A DNA stretch of 64,000 bases, from assembly GCF_015207265.1 (NCBI RefSeq), contig NZ_JADEXE010000001.1, positions 1-64,000 of the forward strand, in the 5' to 3' direction. The translations under genes were made by a program, and so were the position numbers. The stretch is from Nodosilinea sp. LEGE 07298. Its GTDB lineage: Bacteria; Cyanobacteriota; Cyanobacteriia; Phormidesmidales; Phormidesmidaceae. Below the pieces are notes generated by a model. The model saw nothing but the letters and a program-made list of their open reading frames with translations, had not been told where the DNA came from and did no database searches. Shown one piece after another: positions 1-11,603 of this stretch (position 1 is its first letter; every line of letters starts with the position of its first letter).

Positions 1-43
1 GTGGATGGGGAGGGGGTAGATGGACACTCACTCGTTCACTCCC

Positions 44-955
44 TTACTCCTCACTCTCCAGTATTATCTTGGCCTCTTGCAGCCGCTCCAAATGGTGTTC
101 TTCTAGCTCGGGGTAGGCCAAGTCTAGGGACTTGAGCTTTTGGCGAATAAAGTTGGCTACCGTCATCCGCATAAACCACTTGTGGTCAGCCGGGATCACG
201 TACCACGGTGCCCAGTCGGTGCTGGTGTGGGTAAGGGCGTCTTCATAGGCAGCTTGGTAGTCGTCCCAGTGGCTGCGTTCCTCAGCGTCGGAGACCGAAA
301 ATTTCCAATTTTTGTCGGGGCGATTAATGCGCTTTAGAAACCGCTGCTTTTGCTCCTCTTTAGAGACGTTGAGAAAAAACTTCATCACCAAGATGCCGTT
401 GTTAGTCAGGTATTTTTCAAAATTGTTGATGTCTTCAAACCGCTGCTGCCACAGGTGTTTGCCCCTGACGTTGTCGGGCAGCTGCTGGTTGTTTAAAATC
501 TCAGGATGCACCCGCACGATCAGCACCTCTTCGTAGTACGAGCGGTTGAACACGCCGATTTTGCCCCGCTCGGGTAGGGCTTTGCTGGCGCGCCATAGGT
601 AATCGTGGTCGAGTTCTTCACTGGAGGGCTGCTTAAAGCTGACCACATGGCAGCCCTGGGGATTAATGCCCGACATCACGTGCTTGATGGTGCTGTCTTT
701 ACCCGCCGCATCCATCGCCTGAAAGATCAGCAGTAGGGCATAGGTATTTTGGGCATAGAGCACATTTTGGCAGCTGGCCATTTCTCCAATACAGTGCTGG
801 AGATTTTTTTTGGCTGCTTTCTTGTTGAAACCGCCGGTAAAGCCAGAGTCAAAGTCTTTTAGATTGACCTTGCTGCCGGGCTTGACTAGCATTGCGTCTG
901 GATTTAGAGCTTCCAGAAAAGAGTCATAGTCCATGGAGGAGGTTTTAAAGGGCAT
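44..955 (-). CDS. ppk2: Polyphosphate kinase 2 family protein
   Basis: A 303-residue protein of the PPK2 family, which transfers phosphate between polyphosphate and nucleotides in the cytosol. The P-loop FQAMDAAGKDSTIKHV lies near residues 77-92, and the lid/Walker B region GVFNRSYYEEVL is near 134-145. The AMDAAGKDS form of the loop resembles the PPK2 subgroup that can phosphorylate AMP and ADP (class III), but assigning substrate from this alone is inference. The length is normal for a one-domain PPK2. The ATG at 955 has AAGGAG directly against it, which is closer than usual; the next in-frame ATG is at 934. It stands alone on its strand, next to a DUF72 gene on the other strand. Confidence 0.9.
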   Translation of the reverse strand: MPFKTSSMDYDSFLEALNPDAMLVKPGSKVNLKDFDSGFTGGFNKKAAKKNLQHCIGEMASCQNVLYAQNTYALLLIFQAMDAAGKDSTIKHVMSGINPQGCHVVSFKQPSSEELDHDYLWRASKALPERGKIGVFNRSYYEEVLIVRVHPEILNNQQLPDNVRGKHLWQQRFEDINNFEKYLTNNGILVMKFFLNVSKEEQKQRFLKRINRPDKNWKFSVSDAEERSHWDDYQAAYEDALTHTSTDWAPWYVIPADHKWFMRMTVANFIRQKLKSLDLAYPELEEHHLERLQEAKIILESEE

Positions 956-1082
956 CTCCTTCAGGTAAACGCGTTTTAGGTGGAGTTACCAAGGATTTAA
1001 TAAACGTTTAGGGTAAAAGGAGCCGGGTAGAAGGGTGGATGGGGAGAGGGGTGCTGCTGTGGAATCAAAGGAGTGAGCGGTA

Positions 1083-1979
1083 ATGGTAGGGGCTTATTTT
1101 ACGGGATGTGCGGTGTGGGCATTTAAGGACTGGGTGGGCGATTTTTACCCCAAAAGCAGTAAAGCGGGGGATTTTTTGCGGCTGTATGGCGATCGCATGA
1201 CCGCCGTCGAGGGCAACACTACCTTTTACTCCATGCCCGATGCTAAAACCATCGATCGCTGGGCCGCTACGATGCCGCCAGGATTTCGGTTTTGCCCCAA
1301 GCTGCCCCGCGCCTTTTCCCACCAGGGCAAGCTGGTGCCCTTTATCGAAGCATCCCACCGCTTTTTGCAAACGCTGATGCCGCTGGGCAATCGACTGGGG
1401 CCATTGTTCATTCAGCTGCCGCCCACCTACAGCCCCGAGCAGCTGGCCGACCTGCGAGAATTTTTGGCCCGTTGGCCTCGGCAGCAGCACCCGATCGCAG
1501 TAGAAGTACGCCATCTCGACTGGTTTGCCGCACCCCACGCCACCCGCCTCAACCAAACGCTCACCAGCCTGGGGGTAGGTCGGGTACTGCTCGATACGCG
1601 CCCCATCTACGACTGCATCAATACCCCCGACGACGACCCTCAGATTGGCTCCGAGCGCAAAAAGCCCAGGGTGCCGCTCCAGCCCGAGGTGACGGCGGCG
1701 TTTACGATTATTCGCTACATCAGCCATCCCGACCTGGCCTACAACCAGCCCTATTTTGACGAATGGGTGCCCCGGCTGTACCAGTGGCTAGTGGCAGGTA
1801 CCGATGTCTACTTCTTCGCCCACTGCCCCCAAGAGGCCAAGTCTCCGGCGGTGGCCCGCGAGGTTTACCACCAATTGCAGCAGGCGGGCGTCGAGCTACC
1901 CGAGCTGCTGTGGGATAGGGCTGAACGACAAAGGGCTGAGGAAGATACATCCTCAGCCCAGCTCAGTTTATTTGGTTGA
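1083..1979 (+). CDS. DUF72 (YecE-like) family protein
   Basis: A 298-residue member of the DUF72/YecE family, which has a TIM-barrel-like fold and no established biochemical role. Family hallmarks seen are the N-terminal GCAVWAFKDWVGDFYP, the EGNTTFYSMP segment near residue 43, FRFCPKLPRAFSH near 69 and AVEVRHLDWF near 140. The ATG at 1083 has GGAG about nine bases upstream, which supports this start. The C-terminus is a polar tail ending in a short hydrophobic LSLFG. It is probably monocistronic, since the flanking genes lie on the other strand. Confidence 0.88.
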   Translation: MVGAYFTGCAVWAFKDWVGDFYPKSSKAGDFLRLYGDRMTAVEGNTTFYSMPDAKTIDRWAATMPPGFRFCPKLPRAFSHQGKLVPFIEASHRFLQTLMPLGNRLGPLFIQLPPTYSPEQLADLREFLARWPRQQHPIAVEVRHLDWFAAPHATRLNQTLTSLGVGRVLLDTRPIYDCINTPDDDPQIGSERKKPRVPLQPEVTAAFTIIRYISHPDLAYNQPYFDEWVPRLYQWLVAGTDVYFFAHCPQEAKSPAVAREVYHQLQQAGVELPELLWDRAERQRAEEDTSSAQLSLFG

Positions 1980-2026
1980 TAGAGTTTTTTAAAAAAAGCC
2001 GTACTACCGACGGCGGGCGACTAACC

Positions 2027-2248
2027 CTAGTCGTTTTCCCAGTCTTCGCGGCCCATGAGATCGCCTACGCGATCGCGCAGCAAAAAACCAGAAGACTCTA
2101 GCTCTGTTTCTACCAACGCCCACTCGCGGGCGGGAATGTGGCGGCAGAGGGTATAAATGGGCTGTTGACGGCTAACTACACCCTTTTGAACTAGCTGTCG
2201 AGCCTCGTCACGGATGATGTCGATGGAATAGTGGAGGGACTGAAGCAT
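2027..2248 (-). CDS. DUF4327 family protein
   Basis: A 73-residue cyanobacterial protein of the DUF4327 family, function unknown. The conserved body reads YSIDIIRDEARQLVQKGVVS, then QQPIYTLCRHIPAREW, and ends in a charged FLLRDRVGDLMGREDW block, all matching the family as I remember it. The frame can be extended to a TTG at 2287, but the ATG at 2248 gives the usual family length of about 70 residues and is preferred. No membrane segment or signal is visible. Confidence 0.82.
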   Translation of the reverse strand: MLQSLHYSIDIIRDEARQLVQKGVVSRQQPIYTLCRHIPAREWALVETELESSGFLLRDRVGDLMGREDWEND

Positions 2249-2738
2249 ACCTAAACCCAGTAACGACGGAGAAGCTGCATGAGACAAAAGTCAAACAAGC
2301 CAGACAAGAATCTTTAGATTCCGTATCCCAGTTTACTGATAGTTTTTAGGGTTTGGCTAGCAGCTTGGCTTATTTTCGCCTTAATCTTTGGGCCATGCCA
2401 TTAACAAATGCTGTAATTTTGCCATTACCACACTCTCGACTGTAACAACCCTGTAATATGTAATTTTCGCTAGATTCAATGCAATTACTGCACAATGCCC
2501 CGCCAAGCCTGCATCGCTTTTGACTAGCTTGGGGTTTTAGACTGCCAGCATAGGAGCTGCAGAGCTAGGGTTTGACGTTGCAACCCGTTAAAATTTTCGG
2601 AATCACCCCGCTCCATTGGGTAGCCTATTACTAGGGCCACCGCTGGTACTACGCCGATCAGCGAACTAGCAGCATTAGCTTTAACCAAGGCTGCATCGGC
2701 ACACCCAGCACCGTAAATCCCCACCGGGAGGACAGGTC
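2249..2738. other. Intergenic region with no gene seen
   Basis: About 490 bases between the DUF4327 gene and the next small gene. The part from about 2300 to 2500 is AT-richer and probably carries the promoters of both divergent genes. I see no RNA gene, terminator hairpin or conserved reading frame in it. Confidence 0.5.
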
Positions 2739-3020
2739 ATGAGCGTGACCAACGAACTCTTTTCCCGAGCCAACGATTTGTGCCGCCGCCGCGCCTATGA
2801 GCAGTGGCATCGGGGGCAGAGCAAGCAGCAAATTTTGCGATCGCAGGTCGGCTTCCAAACCCTGCCCTCGACTCGCCCATCCATCTGTCAAGGCTGCACC
2901 AATTACCATGGCATTGCCTACGGTACCAGTCGGGCTAAGCGTTGTACCCTGGTGTGCGCGATGCACCCCTACGGCTGGCAGGGGGGTGGAGGCTGTCCTG
3001 ATTGGCTAGGCGATAGCTAA
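2739..3020 (+). CDS. Small conserved cyanobacterial protein with cysteine motif
   Basis: A 93-residue protein. Its second half has a compact cysteine/histidine pattern: CQGCTNYHG, then CTLVCAMHPYGW, then CPDW. I recognise this as a recurring small cyanobacterial family, but no function is known to me. The five cysteines and conserved histidines suggest metal binding, which is inference only. The start is well supported by GGGAGGAC seven bases before the ATG. It converges on the PhnE-like gene, with about 30 bases between them. Confidence 0.72.
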   Translation: MSVTNELFSRANDLCRRRAYEQWHRGQSKQQILRSQVGFQTLPSTRPSICQGCTNYHGIAYGTSRAKRCTLVCAMHPYGWQGGGGCPDWLGDS

Positions 3021-3050
3021 CACATTTGACCTTAGCTATCGCCTAGCTCG

Positions 3051-4781
3051 CTACCCCCTCAACACCCCTCGCAGTCGCTGACTCACCGCATCGACCCCAA
3101 TGGTCAGCACCACAAACACCGCCAGGGTCACCATCACGCCGCTGTAGTCAAAGCTGCTGATTTGCTCGGTGAGCAGGCGACCGAGCCCACCGGCACCGAC
3201 CAGGCCTACAATCACAGTTTCGCGCAGGCACACCTCCCAGCGGTAGAGGCTGTAGGCCAAAAAACGGCCCAGGTTTTGGGGCAAAATGCCGTAGGCTACG
3301 ACTGCGCCGGGGCCAGCGCCCAGGGAAGTAAGGGCGCGGACGGGGCGATCGTCCAGGTTTTCGTTGACCTCAGCCATCAGGCGGCCCAAAATGCCGAAGT
3401 TGTGCAGGGCCAGGGCCAGCGCCCCCGGCAGCACCCCTGGGAACAGCACAAACAGCAGCACCAGCGCCCAAATCGGGGCGGGAATGGCGCGGCTGACCAG
3501 CAGCACCAGACGACTGAGGCCCAGCAGCGTAAAGGCTATCCAGGCAGAGCCGCCGCGCTGACCCACAGGGTGCAGCAGCCCCCCCGGCAGCCAAAAGTTT
3601 TGGGCCGCAGGCAGCGAGAAGAGGATGCCGCCGAGGCTGGCCAGGGCGATCGCCACCATTGACATTGCCACCGTGAGCCAGGCGAGCTGCGCTAAAGTCA
3701 CCACCTCGGCCCAGGTTGGCAGCGGTGGCCAGCTGGTGCCCAATAATTCTCCCAACAGCCGCTGGGTGCGCGTCGACCACAGCACCGCCACATCGAGCTG
3801 TAAGAACCACCAGCTCAGGGGCACCGCCAGCACCGCCCCGATCCACGACAATCGCAAAAACCCGTCCTGGCTGGGGGCTCTAGCACCCGATCGTGCGGTA
3901 CCGCCCGGTTTGCGGTTGATGTCGAGGCGGCTGGTAAAGCCCATGCGGCGGCGCACCAGAGCGCTCCAGGCATCGACTGCGCCATTGAGAATAATTAGCG
4001 CGTAAAACCCGGTCCACAGCTGCTCGTAGCGCAGCGATTGCAGACTGAGAAAAATCTCGTAGCCCAGCCCCCCAGCCCCGATAATGCCCAGCACCGCCGA
4101 GGCCCGCAGCGAGCACTCAAACCGGTAAAAGGTATAGGAGAGCAGGTTGGGTAGAGCCTGGGGCAGCAGGCCGTAGATCAGGGCAATGATCGGCGGCGTT
4201 CCGGCATTGAGCAGGGCATATAGAGGCTCAGGGGGCGTTTCATCTAAAATTTCTGAAAAAACCTTGGCCACGATCGCCCCAAACGGAATCGCGATCGCCA
4301 GCACTCCCACGACGGGGTCAAGCCCCAGCACCTGCAACAGCACCAGCCCCCAGATCAGCTCGTGGATGGCGCGGGGAAAGGCCAGCAGCCCCCGCACCCC
4401 AAACCAAAGGTTCTGGCGCAGCCCCCATTTGTCCTGCGGCAGCAGCGTTTGCCACCACACCGCTGAGGAGAGCAGCCCGCCTACCAGCCCTAGCCCAATG
4501 CTACAGACTGTACCCAACACCGCGTAGGCCAGGGTAACTAGGGCCGCGCGGCCCATCAGCGCTACAAACTCGGGGCTGAGGTCGGGTCGCAAACTGGCTA
4601 CCAAAAACTCGCGCAGCTGCGGCCAGCCGCCCCAGTTAATCAGCTCTGCGCCCGGTCGCCCCAGTCCCGCCTGGTACGCGGCCAGTCCCAGAGCGAGCAA
4701 AACCCCTAGAGCGCTGGCTGTTTTTGGGTTCCAGAGGCTCGGGCGCAGCGGTATGGTGATAGTCTGTTGGGTGTCAACCAT
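3051..4781 (-). CDS. phnE: PhnE-type ABC permease, two permease domains fused
   Basis: A 576-residue inner-membrane protein made of two consecutive ABC permease domains of the PhnE (phosphonate/phosphite) type. Each half ends with the coupling loop and the family signature: ALLNAGTPPIIALIYGLLPQ followed by SAVLGIIGAGGLGYEI near residue 230, and ALTSLGAGPGAVVAYGILPQ followed by IVGLVGAGGLGRLL near residue 525. Many hydrophobic segments separate them. Such a protein should pair with a PhnC-type ATPase and a PhnD-type binding protein, but neither is encoded nearby, so its substrate cannot be fixed from context. It diverges from the 118-residue gene at 4802, with only about 20 bases between the two starts. 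Confidence 0.88.
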   Translation of the reverse strand: MVDTQQTITIPLRPSLWNPKTASALGVLLALGLAAYQAGLGRPGAELINWGGWPQLREFLVASLRPDLSPEFVALMGRAALVTLAYAVLGTVCSIGLGLVGGLLSSAVWWQTLLPQDKWGLRQNLWFGVRGLLAFPRAIHELIWGLVLLQVLGLDPVVGVLAIAIPFGAIVAKVFSEILDETPPEPLYALLNAGTPPIIALIYGLLPQALPNLLSYTFYRFECSLRASAVLGIIGAGGLGYEIFLSLQSLRYEQLWTGFYALIILNGAVDAWSALVRRRMGFTSRLDINRKPGGTARSGARAPSQDGFLRLSWIGAVLAVPLSWWFLQLDVAVLWSTRTQRLLGELLGTSWPPLPTWAEVVTLAQLAWLTVAMSMVAIALASLGGILFSLPAAQNFWLPGGLLHPVGQRGGSAWIAFTLLGLSRLVLLVSRAIPAPIWALVLLFVLFPGVLPGALALALHNFGILGRLMAEVNENLDDRPVRALTSLGAGPGAVVAYGILPQNLGRFLAYSLYRWEVCLRETVIVGLVGAGGLGRLLTEQISSFDYSGVMVTLAVFVVLTIGVDAVSQRLRGVLRG

Positions 4782-4801
4782 GTTCAGGTCGTCACGGTGC
4801 C

Positions 4802-5158
4802 ATGGACGTTATGCCCCAGCCTCACAATTATCTTTTGCCCAATGCTCTGCTTCAAAGTACGGCTCAGCCCCTATCTATAGACACGATCCTACGCCCCGTT
4901 AGTCTAGACACAGGGCTAAACGCAGGGGATGGGTTCAGCGGCTATTTTACCGGAGTTAATCTACCCGGTGTGGCCGGGATGGCTGGAATGGCGGTAACCC
5001 CTGAGGCCTTATCTCCGGTGCTGGCTCAGCAGTTTGACCAAGATATCCTCGGCGATATGGTCAGCGTTTGGAATAACTTTGTCGAGTCGGGCCAGCTTTG
5101 GGCACTGCTCTTTGGCATTGTGCTTGGCTACTTTATTCGCAATCTGACCGCCTTTTAA
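4802..5158 (+). CDS. Hypothetical protein with C-terminal membrane segment
   Basis: A 118-residue protein I do not recognise. The first 75 residues are Gly/Ala/Pro-rich and without clear motifs. The C-terminus has one predicted membrane helix, [14 protein letters not shown], followed by RNLTAF, so it may be tail-anchored. It ends ten bases before argH on the same strand, so the two are probably co-transcribed. A second in-frame ATG lies at 4811. Its coding status rests on the open frame, the operon-like spacing and the plausible membrane helix. Confidence 0.6.
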   Translation: MDVMPQPHNYLLPNALLQSTAQPLSIDTILRPVSLDTGLNAGDGFSGYFTGVNLPGVAGMAGMAVTPEALSPVLAQQFDQDILGDMVSVWNNFVESGQLWALLFGIVLGYFIRNLTAF

Positions 5159-5168
5159 ACGCCCTCCC

Positions 5169-6563
5169 ATGGAAACACCCCCGCCCCAGACCTGGAGCCA
5201 GCGCTTTGAAACGGCGCTGCACCCGGCGATCGCGATCTTTAACGCCAGCATTGGCTTCGACATTCAGCTAATCGAGTACGACCTGACCGGCTCGGCAGCC
5301 CACGCCAAAATGCTGGTTAAAACCGGCATCCTCAGCCCTGAGGAAGGCGAGCAGATTGTGAATGGCCTGGAGACCATTCGTCAGGAGTACCGCTGCGGCA
5401 GTTTTGCCCCCGGCGTTGAGGCCGAAGACGTACATTTCGCCGTCGAGCGGCGGCTGACCGAGCTGATTGGCGACGTGGGCAAAAAGCTGCACACAGCCCG
5501 CTCGCGCAACGACCAGGTGGGCACCGATGTGCGCCTTTACCTGCGCGCCCAAATTGAAGCAATTCAGGGGCAGCTGCGCCAGTACCAGCAGACCCTATTC
5601 GGCCTAGCCGAAGCCCATGTCGAAACCCTGATCCCCGGCTATACCCATTTGCAGCGCGCGCAGCCGCTTAGCCTGGCTCACCATCTGCTGGCCTATTTCG
5701 ACATGGCCCAGCGCGATTGGGAGCGGCTCCAAGACGTTCAAAAACGGGTGAACATTTTACCCCTGGGCAGCGGCGCGCTGGCGGGTACCACGTTCCCCAT
5801 CGATCGCCAGTATGCGGCCGAGCTGCTGGGCTTCGAGCGCGTCTACGGCAACAGCCTGGATGGGGTGAGCGATCGCGACTTTGCGATCGAGTTTGCCTGT
5901 GCGGCCAGCCTGATTCTGGTGCACCTGTCGCGCCTGTCCGAAGAGATGATTCTCTGGGCCTCGGAGGAGTTTAGCTTTATTACCCTCAGCGACAGCTGCT
6001 CCACCGGCTCCAGCATTATGCCCCAGAAGAAAAACCCCGACGTGCCCGAGCTGGTGCGGGGTAAAACCGGGCGCGTGTTTGGCCATTTGCAGGGGCTGCT
6101 GGTGATGATGAAGGGGCTGCCTTTGGCCTACAACAAAGATCTGCAAGAAGACAAAGAAGCCCTGTTCGACACGGTGCAGACGGTGCAGGGCTGTCTAGAA
6201 GCGATGACCATTCTGCTGGCGGAAGGGGTCACCTTTCGGGTGCCGCGCCTGCGTCAGGCCGTCAACGAAGACTACTCCAACGCTACCGATGTGGCCGACT
6301 ATCTGGCCACCAAGGGCGTGCCCTTCCGCGAGGCCTACAACCTGGTGGGTCAGGTGGTGAAGACCTCGCTGGCGGCGGGCAAGCTGCTGCGGGAGCTTAC
6401 TCTCGACGAGTGGCAAGCGATTCATCCTGCCTTTGAAGAGGATATTTATGCGGCGATCGCCCCTCAGCAGGTAGTCTCGGCCCGCAACAGCTACGGCGGC
6501 ACCGGCTTTGAGCAGGTGCGCCAGGCCCTCCAGCGGGCGCGGCAGGCGTTGGGAGAAGGGTAA
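5169..6563 (+). CDS. argH: Argininosuccinate lyase
   Basis: A 464-residue cytosolic enzyme that cleaves argininosuccinate to arginine and fumarate, the last step of arginine synthesis. The fumarase/aspartase superfamily signature [12 protein letters not shown] is near residue 280 and the [12 protein letters not shown] motif is near 109. [20 protein letters not shown]-like ([12 protein letters not shown]) and the C-terminal all-helical domain are all present, and the length is normal. The stop codon shares one base with the ATG of the next gene (TAATG), which points to translational coupling with the glycosyltransferase-TPR gene. Confidence 0.98.
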   Translation: METPPPQTWSQRFETALHPAIAIFNASIGFDIQLIEYDLTGSAAHAKMLVKTGILSPEEGEQIVNGLETIRQEYRCGSFAPGVEAEDVHFAVERRLTELIGDVGKKLHTARSRNDQVGTDVRLYLRAQIEAIQGQLRQYQQTLFGLAEAHVETLIPGYTHLQRAQPLSLAHHLLAYFDMAQRDWERLQDVQKRVNILPLGSGALAGTTFPIDRQYAAELLGFERVYGNSLDGVSDRDFAIEFACAASLILVHLSRLSEEMILWASEEFSFITLSDSCSTGSSIMPQKKNPDVPELVRGKTGRVFGHLQGLLVMMKGLPLAYNKDLQEDKEALFDTVQTVQGCLEAMTILLAEGVTFRVPRLRQAVNEDYSNATDVADYLATKGVPFREAYNLVGQVVKTSLAAGKLLRELTLDEWQAIHPAFEEDIYAAIAPQQVVSARNSYGGTGFEQVRQALQRARQALGEG

Positions 6564-7798
6564 TGATTAGCCTCTGCATGATTGTGAAAGACGAGGCCGG
6601 TAGCCTGGCCCATACCCTGGCGAGCGTGCAGGGCGTCGTGGGTGAAACTATCGTGGTCGATACTGGCTCGACCGACGACACGGTGGCGATCGCCCAAGCC
6701 CACGGAGCTAAGGTCTACAGTTTTGCCTGGGTCAATGACTTTGCTGCCGCCCGCAACGAATCGCTGCGCCACGCCACGGGTGACTGGGTGCTGGTGCTCG
6801 ATGCCGACGAGGTGCTGCTGCCCGCAACCGCTCAGGTTCTCCAGGCCCTCGATCGGGGCCAGCCGCTGGGAAATGTGGCTGCCGCCGACGTGCTGGCGGT
6901 GAATTTACTGCGCCTGGAGCTGAAGGCACCCCAGTCCCCCTACACGATGACTACCCGGTGCTTTCGCCGCCTGCCCGAAATTAGCTTTAGCCGTCCGTAC
7001 CACGAAACTGTAGACGACAGCGTGGCGATTTTGCAGGCGCAAAACCCTCGCTGGCAAGTCGTTACCCTGGCCGAGGTCGCCCTGCACCACACCGGCTACG
7101 ATCCTCTGGTGGTGGTGCAGCGGGGCAAGTTCGATCGCGCCCGCACCATGATGGAGGCCTACCTGGTCGACCATCCCGATGACGCCTATTTACTGAATAA
7201 ACTGGCCGCCCTCTACGTCGAGTCTGACCAGGCTGAGGCCGCCCTACCCCTGCTCGATCGCGCTCTAACCCAGGCTGACACCCTAGATGAACTGACCCGC
7301 TACGAACTGCACTACCACCGCGCCCTGGCCCTGGCCAGTCAGCCAAGTGAAGCCGCCAGCGACTATCAGGCAGCTCTAGCCCAGCCGGTGCCGCCTCAGC
7401 TCAAGCTGGGCGCGTGGATTAATTACGGTAGCCTCAAGAAAGCTCAGGGCGATTTTGAAGCCGCTGTTGACTTGTTTCAGCAGGCCGTTGAGGCCGACCC
7501 CACCCTGGCCGTCGCCCATTACAACTTGGGTACGGCTCACCGGGCTAGGGGCTACCTCGACGAGGCGATCGCTGCCTACTGCAGCGCGATCGACCTCGAC
7601 CCCCACTATGCTGCAGCGCACCAAAACTTGGCTGTGGCCCTGTTTAAGCTGGGGCAACTGCCCGAGGCACTGCAGTCCTTCCGGCGATCGATCGCCCTTT
7701 ACGAGGCGATCGATCCGGCTACTGCCGCCAGTCTGCGCCAGGGAGTGACAAAACTCGGTATTCCCCCAGAGCTGTTAGCTCAGGCAGGGCTAGTGTAA
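6563..7798 (+). CDS. GT2 glycosyltransferase with TPR repeats
   Basis: A 411-residue protein. Residues 1-190 are a GT-A type family 2 glycosyltransferase: [19 protein letters not shown] at the start, VVDTGSTDDT near 33 and the metal-binding LVLDADEVLL near 77. Residues 200-400 are tetratricopeptide repeats, with units such as AVAHYNLGTAHRARGYLDEA. This domain pair is common in bacteria and resembles SunS-like or protein-modifying glycosyltransferases; the acceptor is unknown. It overlaps the argH stop by one base, so it is translated from the same message. Confidence 0.9.
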   Translation: MISLCMIVKDEAGSLAHTLASVQGVVGETIVVDTGSTDDTVAIAQAHGAKVYSFAWVNDFAAARNESLRHATGDWVLVLDADEVLLPATAQVLQALDRGQPLGNVAAADVLAVNLLRLELKAPQSPYTMTTRCFRRLPEISFSRPYHETVDDSVAILQAQNPRWQVVTLAEVALHHTGYDPLVVVQRGKFDRARTMMEAYLVDHPDDAYLLNKLAALYVESDQAEAALPLLDRALTQADTLDELTRYELHYHRALALASQPSEAASDYQAALAQPVPPQLKLGAWINYGSLKKAQGDFEAAVDLFQQAVEADPTLAVAHYNLGTAHRARGYLDEAIAAYCSAIDLDPHYAAAHQNLAVALFKLGQLPEALQSFRRSIALYEAIDPATAASLRQGVTKLGIPPELLAQAGLV

Positions 7799-7831
7799 AT
7801 GAGTGGCGCGGCTAAGCCGCGCTCTGCTTAG

Positions 7832-8545
7832 TTACTTAGAGTAGCGGGCATCATTCCAATCAAAGCCACCCTCTGAAGAGGAATTACCTGAAGAAGACGG
7901 GTGCGACTTTTGCCACGACACGTCAGAACCGTAAGTGCCCGGTCGCCAATAGTGGCCTTGATTACCGTCGGCCTGCTCACCGTTTGTTGTTTCAGAAGGG
8001 CCACCCCGGTAGCGGGTGCGGTGAGAGGTATCGGTGCCGTTGGCGGCGGTGGGAGAGGGTTGCTCGCCCCGACGGCTTAGCACTGTTCGCAGGCGAGTGA
8101 TGGCCCCATCCCAGGTGAGGTCAGGCTGTCTAAGAATGTCTCTCAAGGCGTTGAGTGCAACGTTGGCAGCTTCGTTGTCTTGCCCACGCAGGGGCTCAGA
8201 GGAGCGAATGGGGTCTACCTGTACCGCCGCAAAAGCCTGACGCACAGCGCTTTTAATCTGATTGTGCAACTCTCGGCCAGCTTTTTCATACTGGTGCTGC
8301 CACCCCTTCTCACTGGAGGCATAGAGCGATGGTAAACGGTTGAGGGCATAGGTTTCGACCTCTACCCGCTTCAGATACTTCAGCACGCGGGGGTGCATGG
8401 TCTTGAGCTGCTTCTCTACCTCTTCGGTAACGAGGAGCTCCATAGCATTCATGTAGCTATGTCTGGGAACATCGTGAGCGACTTTCATAACCAACCCCAT
8501 TTCTATTGAATAAATTGGCGAACCCCGGTAGAACCGGCCCGCCAT
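7832..8545 (-). CDS. ComFB-domain protein, candidate cyclic-dinucleotide receptor
   Basis: A 237-residue protein. Residues 33-115 form a ComFB domain: NAMELLVTEEVEKQL, then the ETYALNRLPSLYASSEKGW block, then a helical HNQIKSAVRQAF. Cyanobacterial ComFB proteins (CdgR of Anabaena and its relatives) have been reported to bind cyclic dinucleotides and affect cell size or motility; transferring this role is inference. The rest of the protein, from about residue 150, is a low-complexity Ser/Gly/Thr/Asn-rich tail with no visible fold. The start is supported by AGGAG six bases before the ATG at 8545. It converges with the glycosyltransferase-TPR gene. Confidence 0.82.
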   Translation of the reverse strand: MAGRFYRGSPIYSIEMGLVMKVAHDVPRHSYMNAMELLVTEEVEKQLKTMHPRVLKYLKRVEVETYALNRLPSLYASSEKGWQHQYEKAGRELHNQIKSAVRQAFAAVQVDPIRSSEPLRGQDNEAANVALNALRDILRQPDLTWDGAITRLRTVLSRRGEQPSPTAANGTDTSHRTRYRGGPSETTNGEQADGNQGHYWRPGTYGSDVSWQKSHPSSSGNSSSEGGFDWNDARYSK

Positions 8546-8833
8546 AACGATGCTCCTAATGGGTCACCAACGGCGTTAGTCCCAAACCTCAAGGACCACA
8601 ACCAGAGGTAAACGGGACAAGGTGGCTGGGGAGCAGCGTACTGCCTAACAACAGTATGCCCGAATGGATTCCGGAAACTTACGGAAATTGTTCGGTGGCT
8701 AGCTACAACCTGACCTGGTGAATATGCCTAATTGGCCTATCTAGCTATACTGACAAAATAATATGGATCCTCGCAACCGTAGTCATCAAAACTTCAACGG
8801 CTTGTTTCAAAGATTCATACCATAGGACTAGAA
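8546..8833. other. Intergenic region with no gene seen
   Basis: About 290 bases between the start of the ComFB gene and the end of clpB. It should hold the ComFB promoter and the clpB 3' end. I see no reading frame or RNA gene here. Confidence 0.45.
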
Positions 8834-8835
8834 TT

Positions 8836-8862
8836 GGGGGAAGAGGGTTTCCCCCCTTCCCC
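8836..8862 (-). terminator. G/C stem-loop after clpB
   Basis: GGGGAAG and CTTCCCC arms with additional G:C pairs enclose a short loop just downstream of the clpB stop on the minus strand. The following sequence is only weakly T-rich, so this could be a terminator or a 3' end stabiliser. Confidence 0.4.
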
Positions 8863-8876
8863 AGACTTGACCCGTT

Positions 8877-11492
<2,616 letters not shown>

Positions 11493-11603
11493 AGGCTCCG
11501 CTCTCCGGTGTTACTCCATAAAATCTCTGTATGGTTGCATTGTAGAAAGACTGGCCTGCTTAGCAGGGTCGGTGTTTACGATCGTTCTCAGGCGGGTTGC
11601 CGT

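Noticed and set aside
36-60. Yfr1-like ACTCCTCAC motif suggesting a small RNA
   Set aside because: It lies within simple repeat sequence and lacks the flanking hairpins and the usual neighbours of yfr1.
1065-1727. Minus-strand open frame of 220 codons opposite the DUF72 gene
   Set aside because: Shadow of the DUF72 frame, which has a clear family match and start site.
3162-3662. Plus-strand open frame of 166 codons inside the phnE gene
   Set aside because: Shadow frame of a GC-rich gene; composition (Gln/Gly/Ala-rich) and lack of start signals argue against it.
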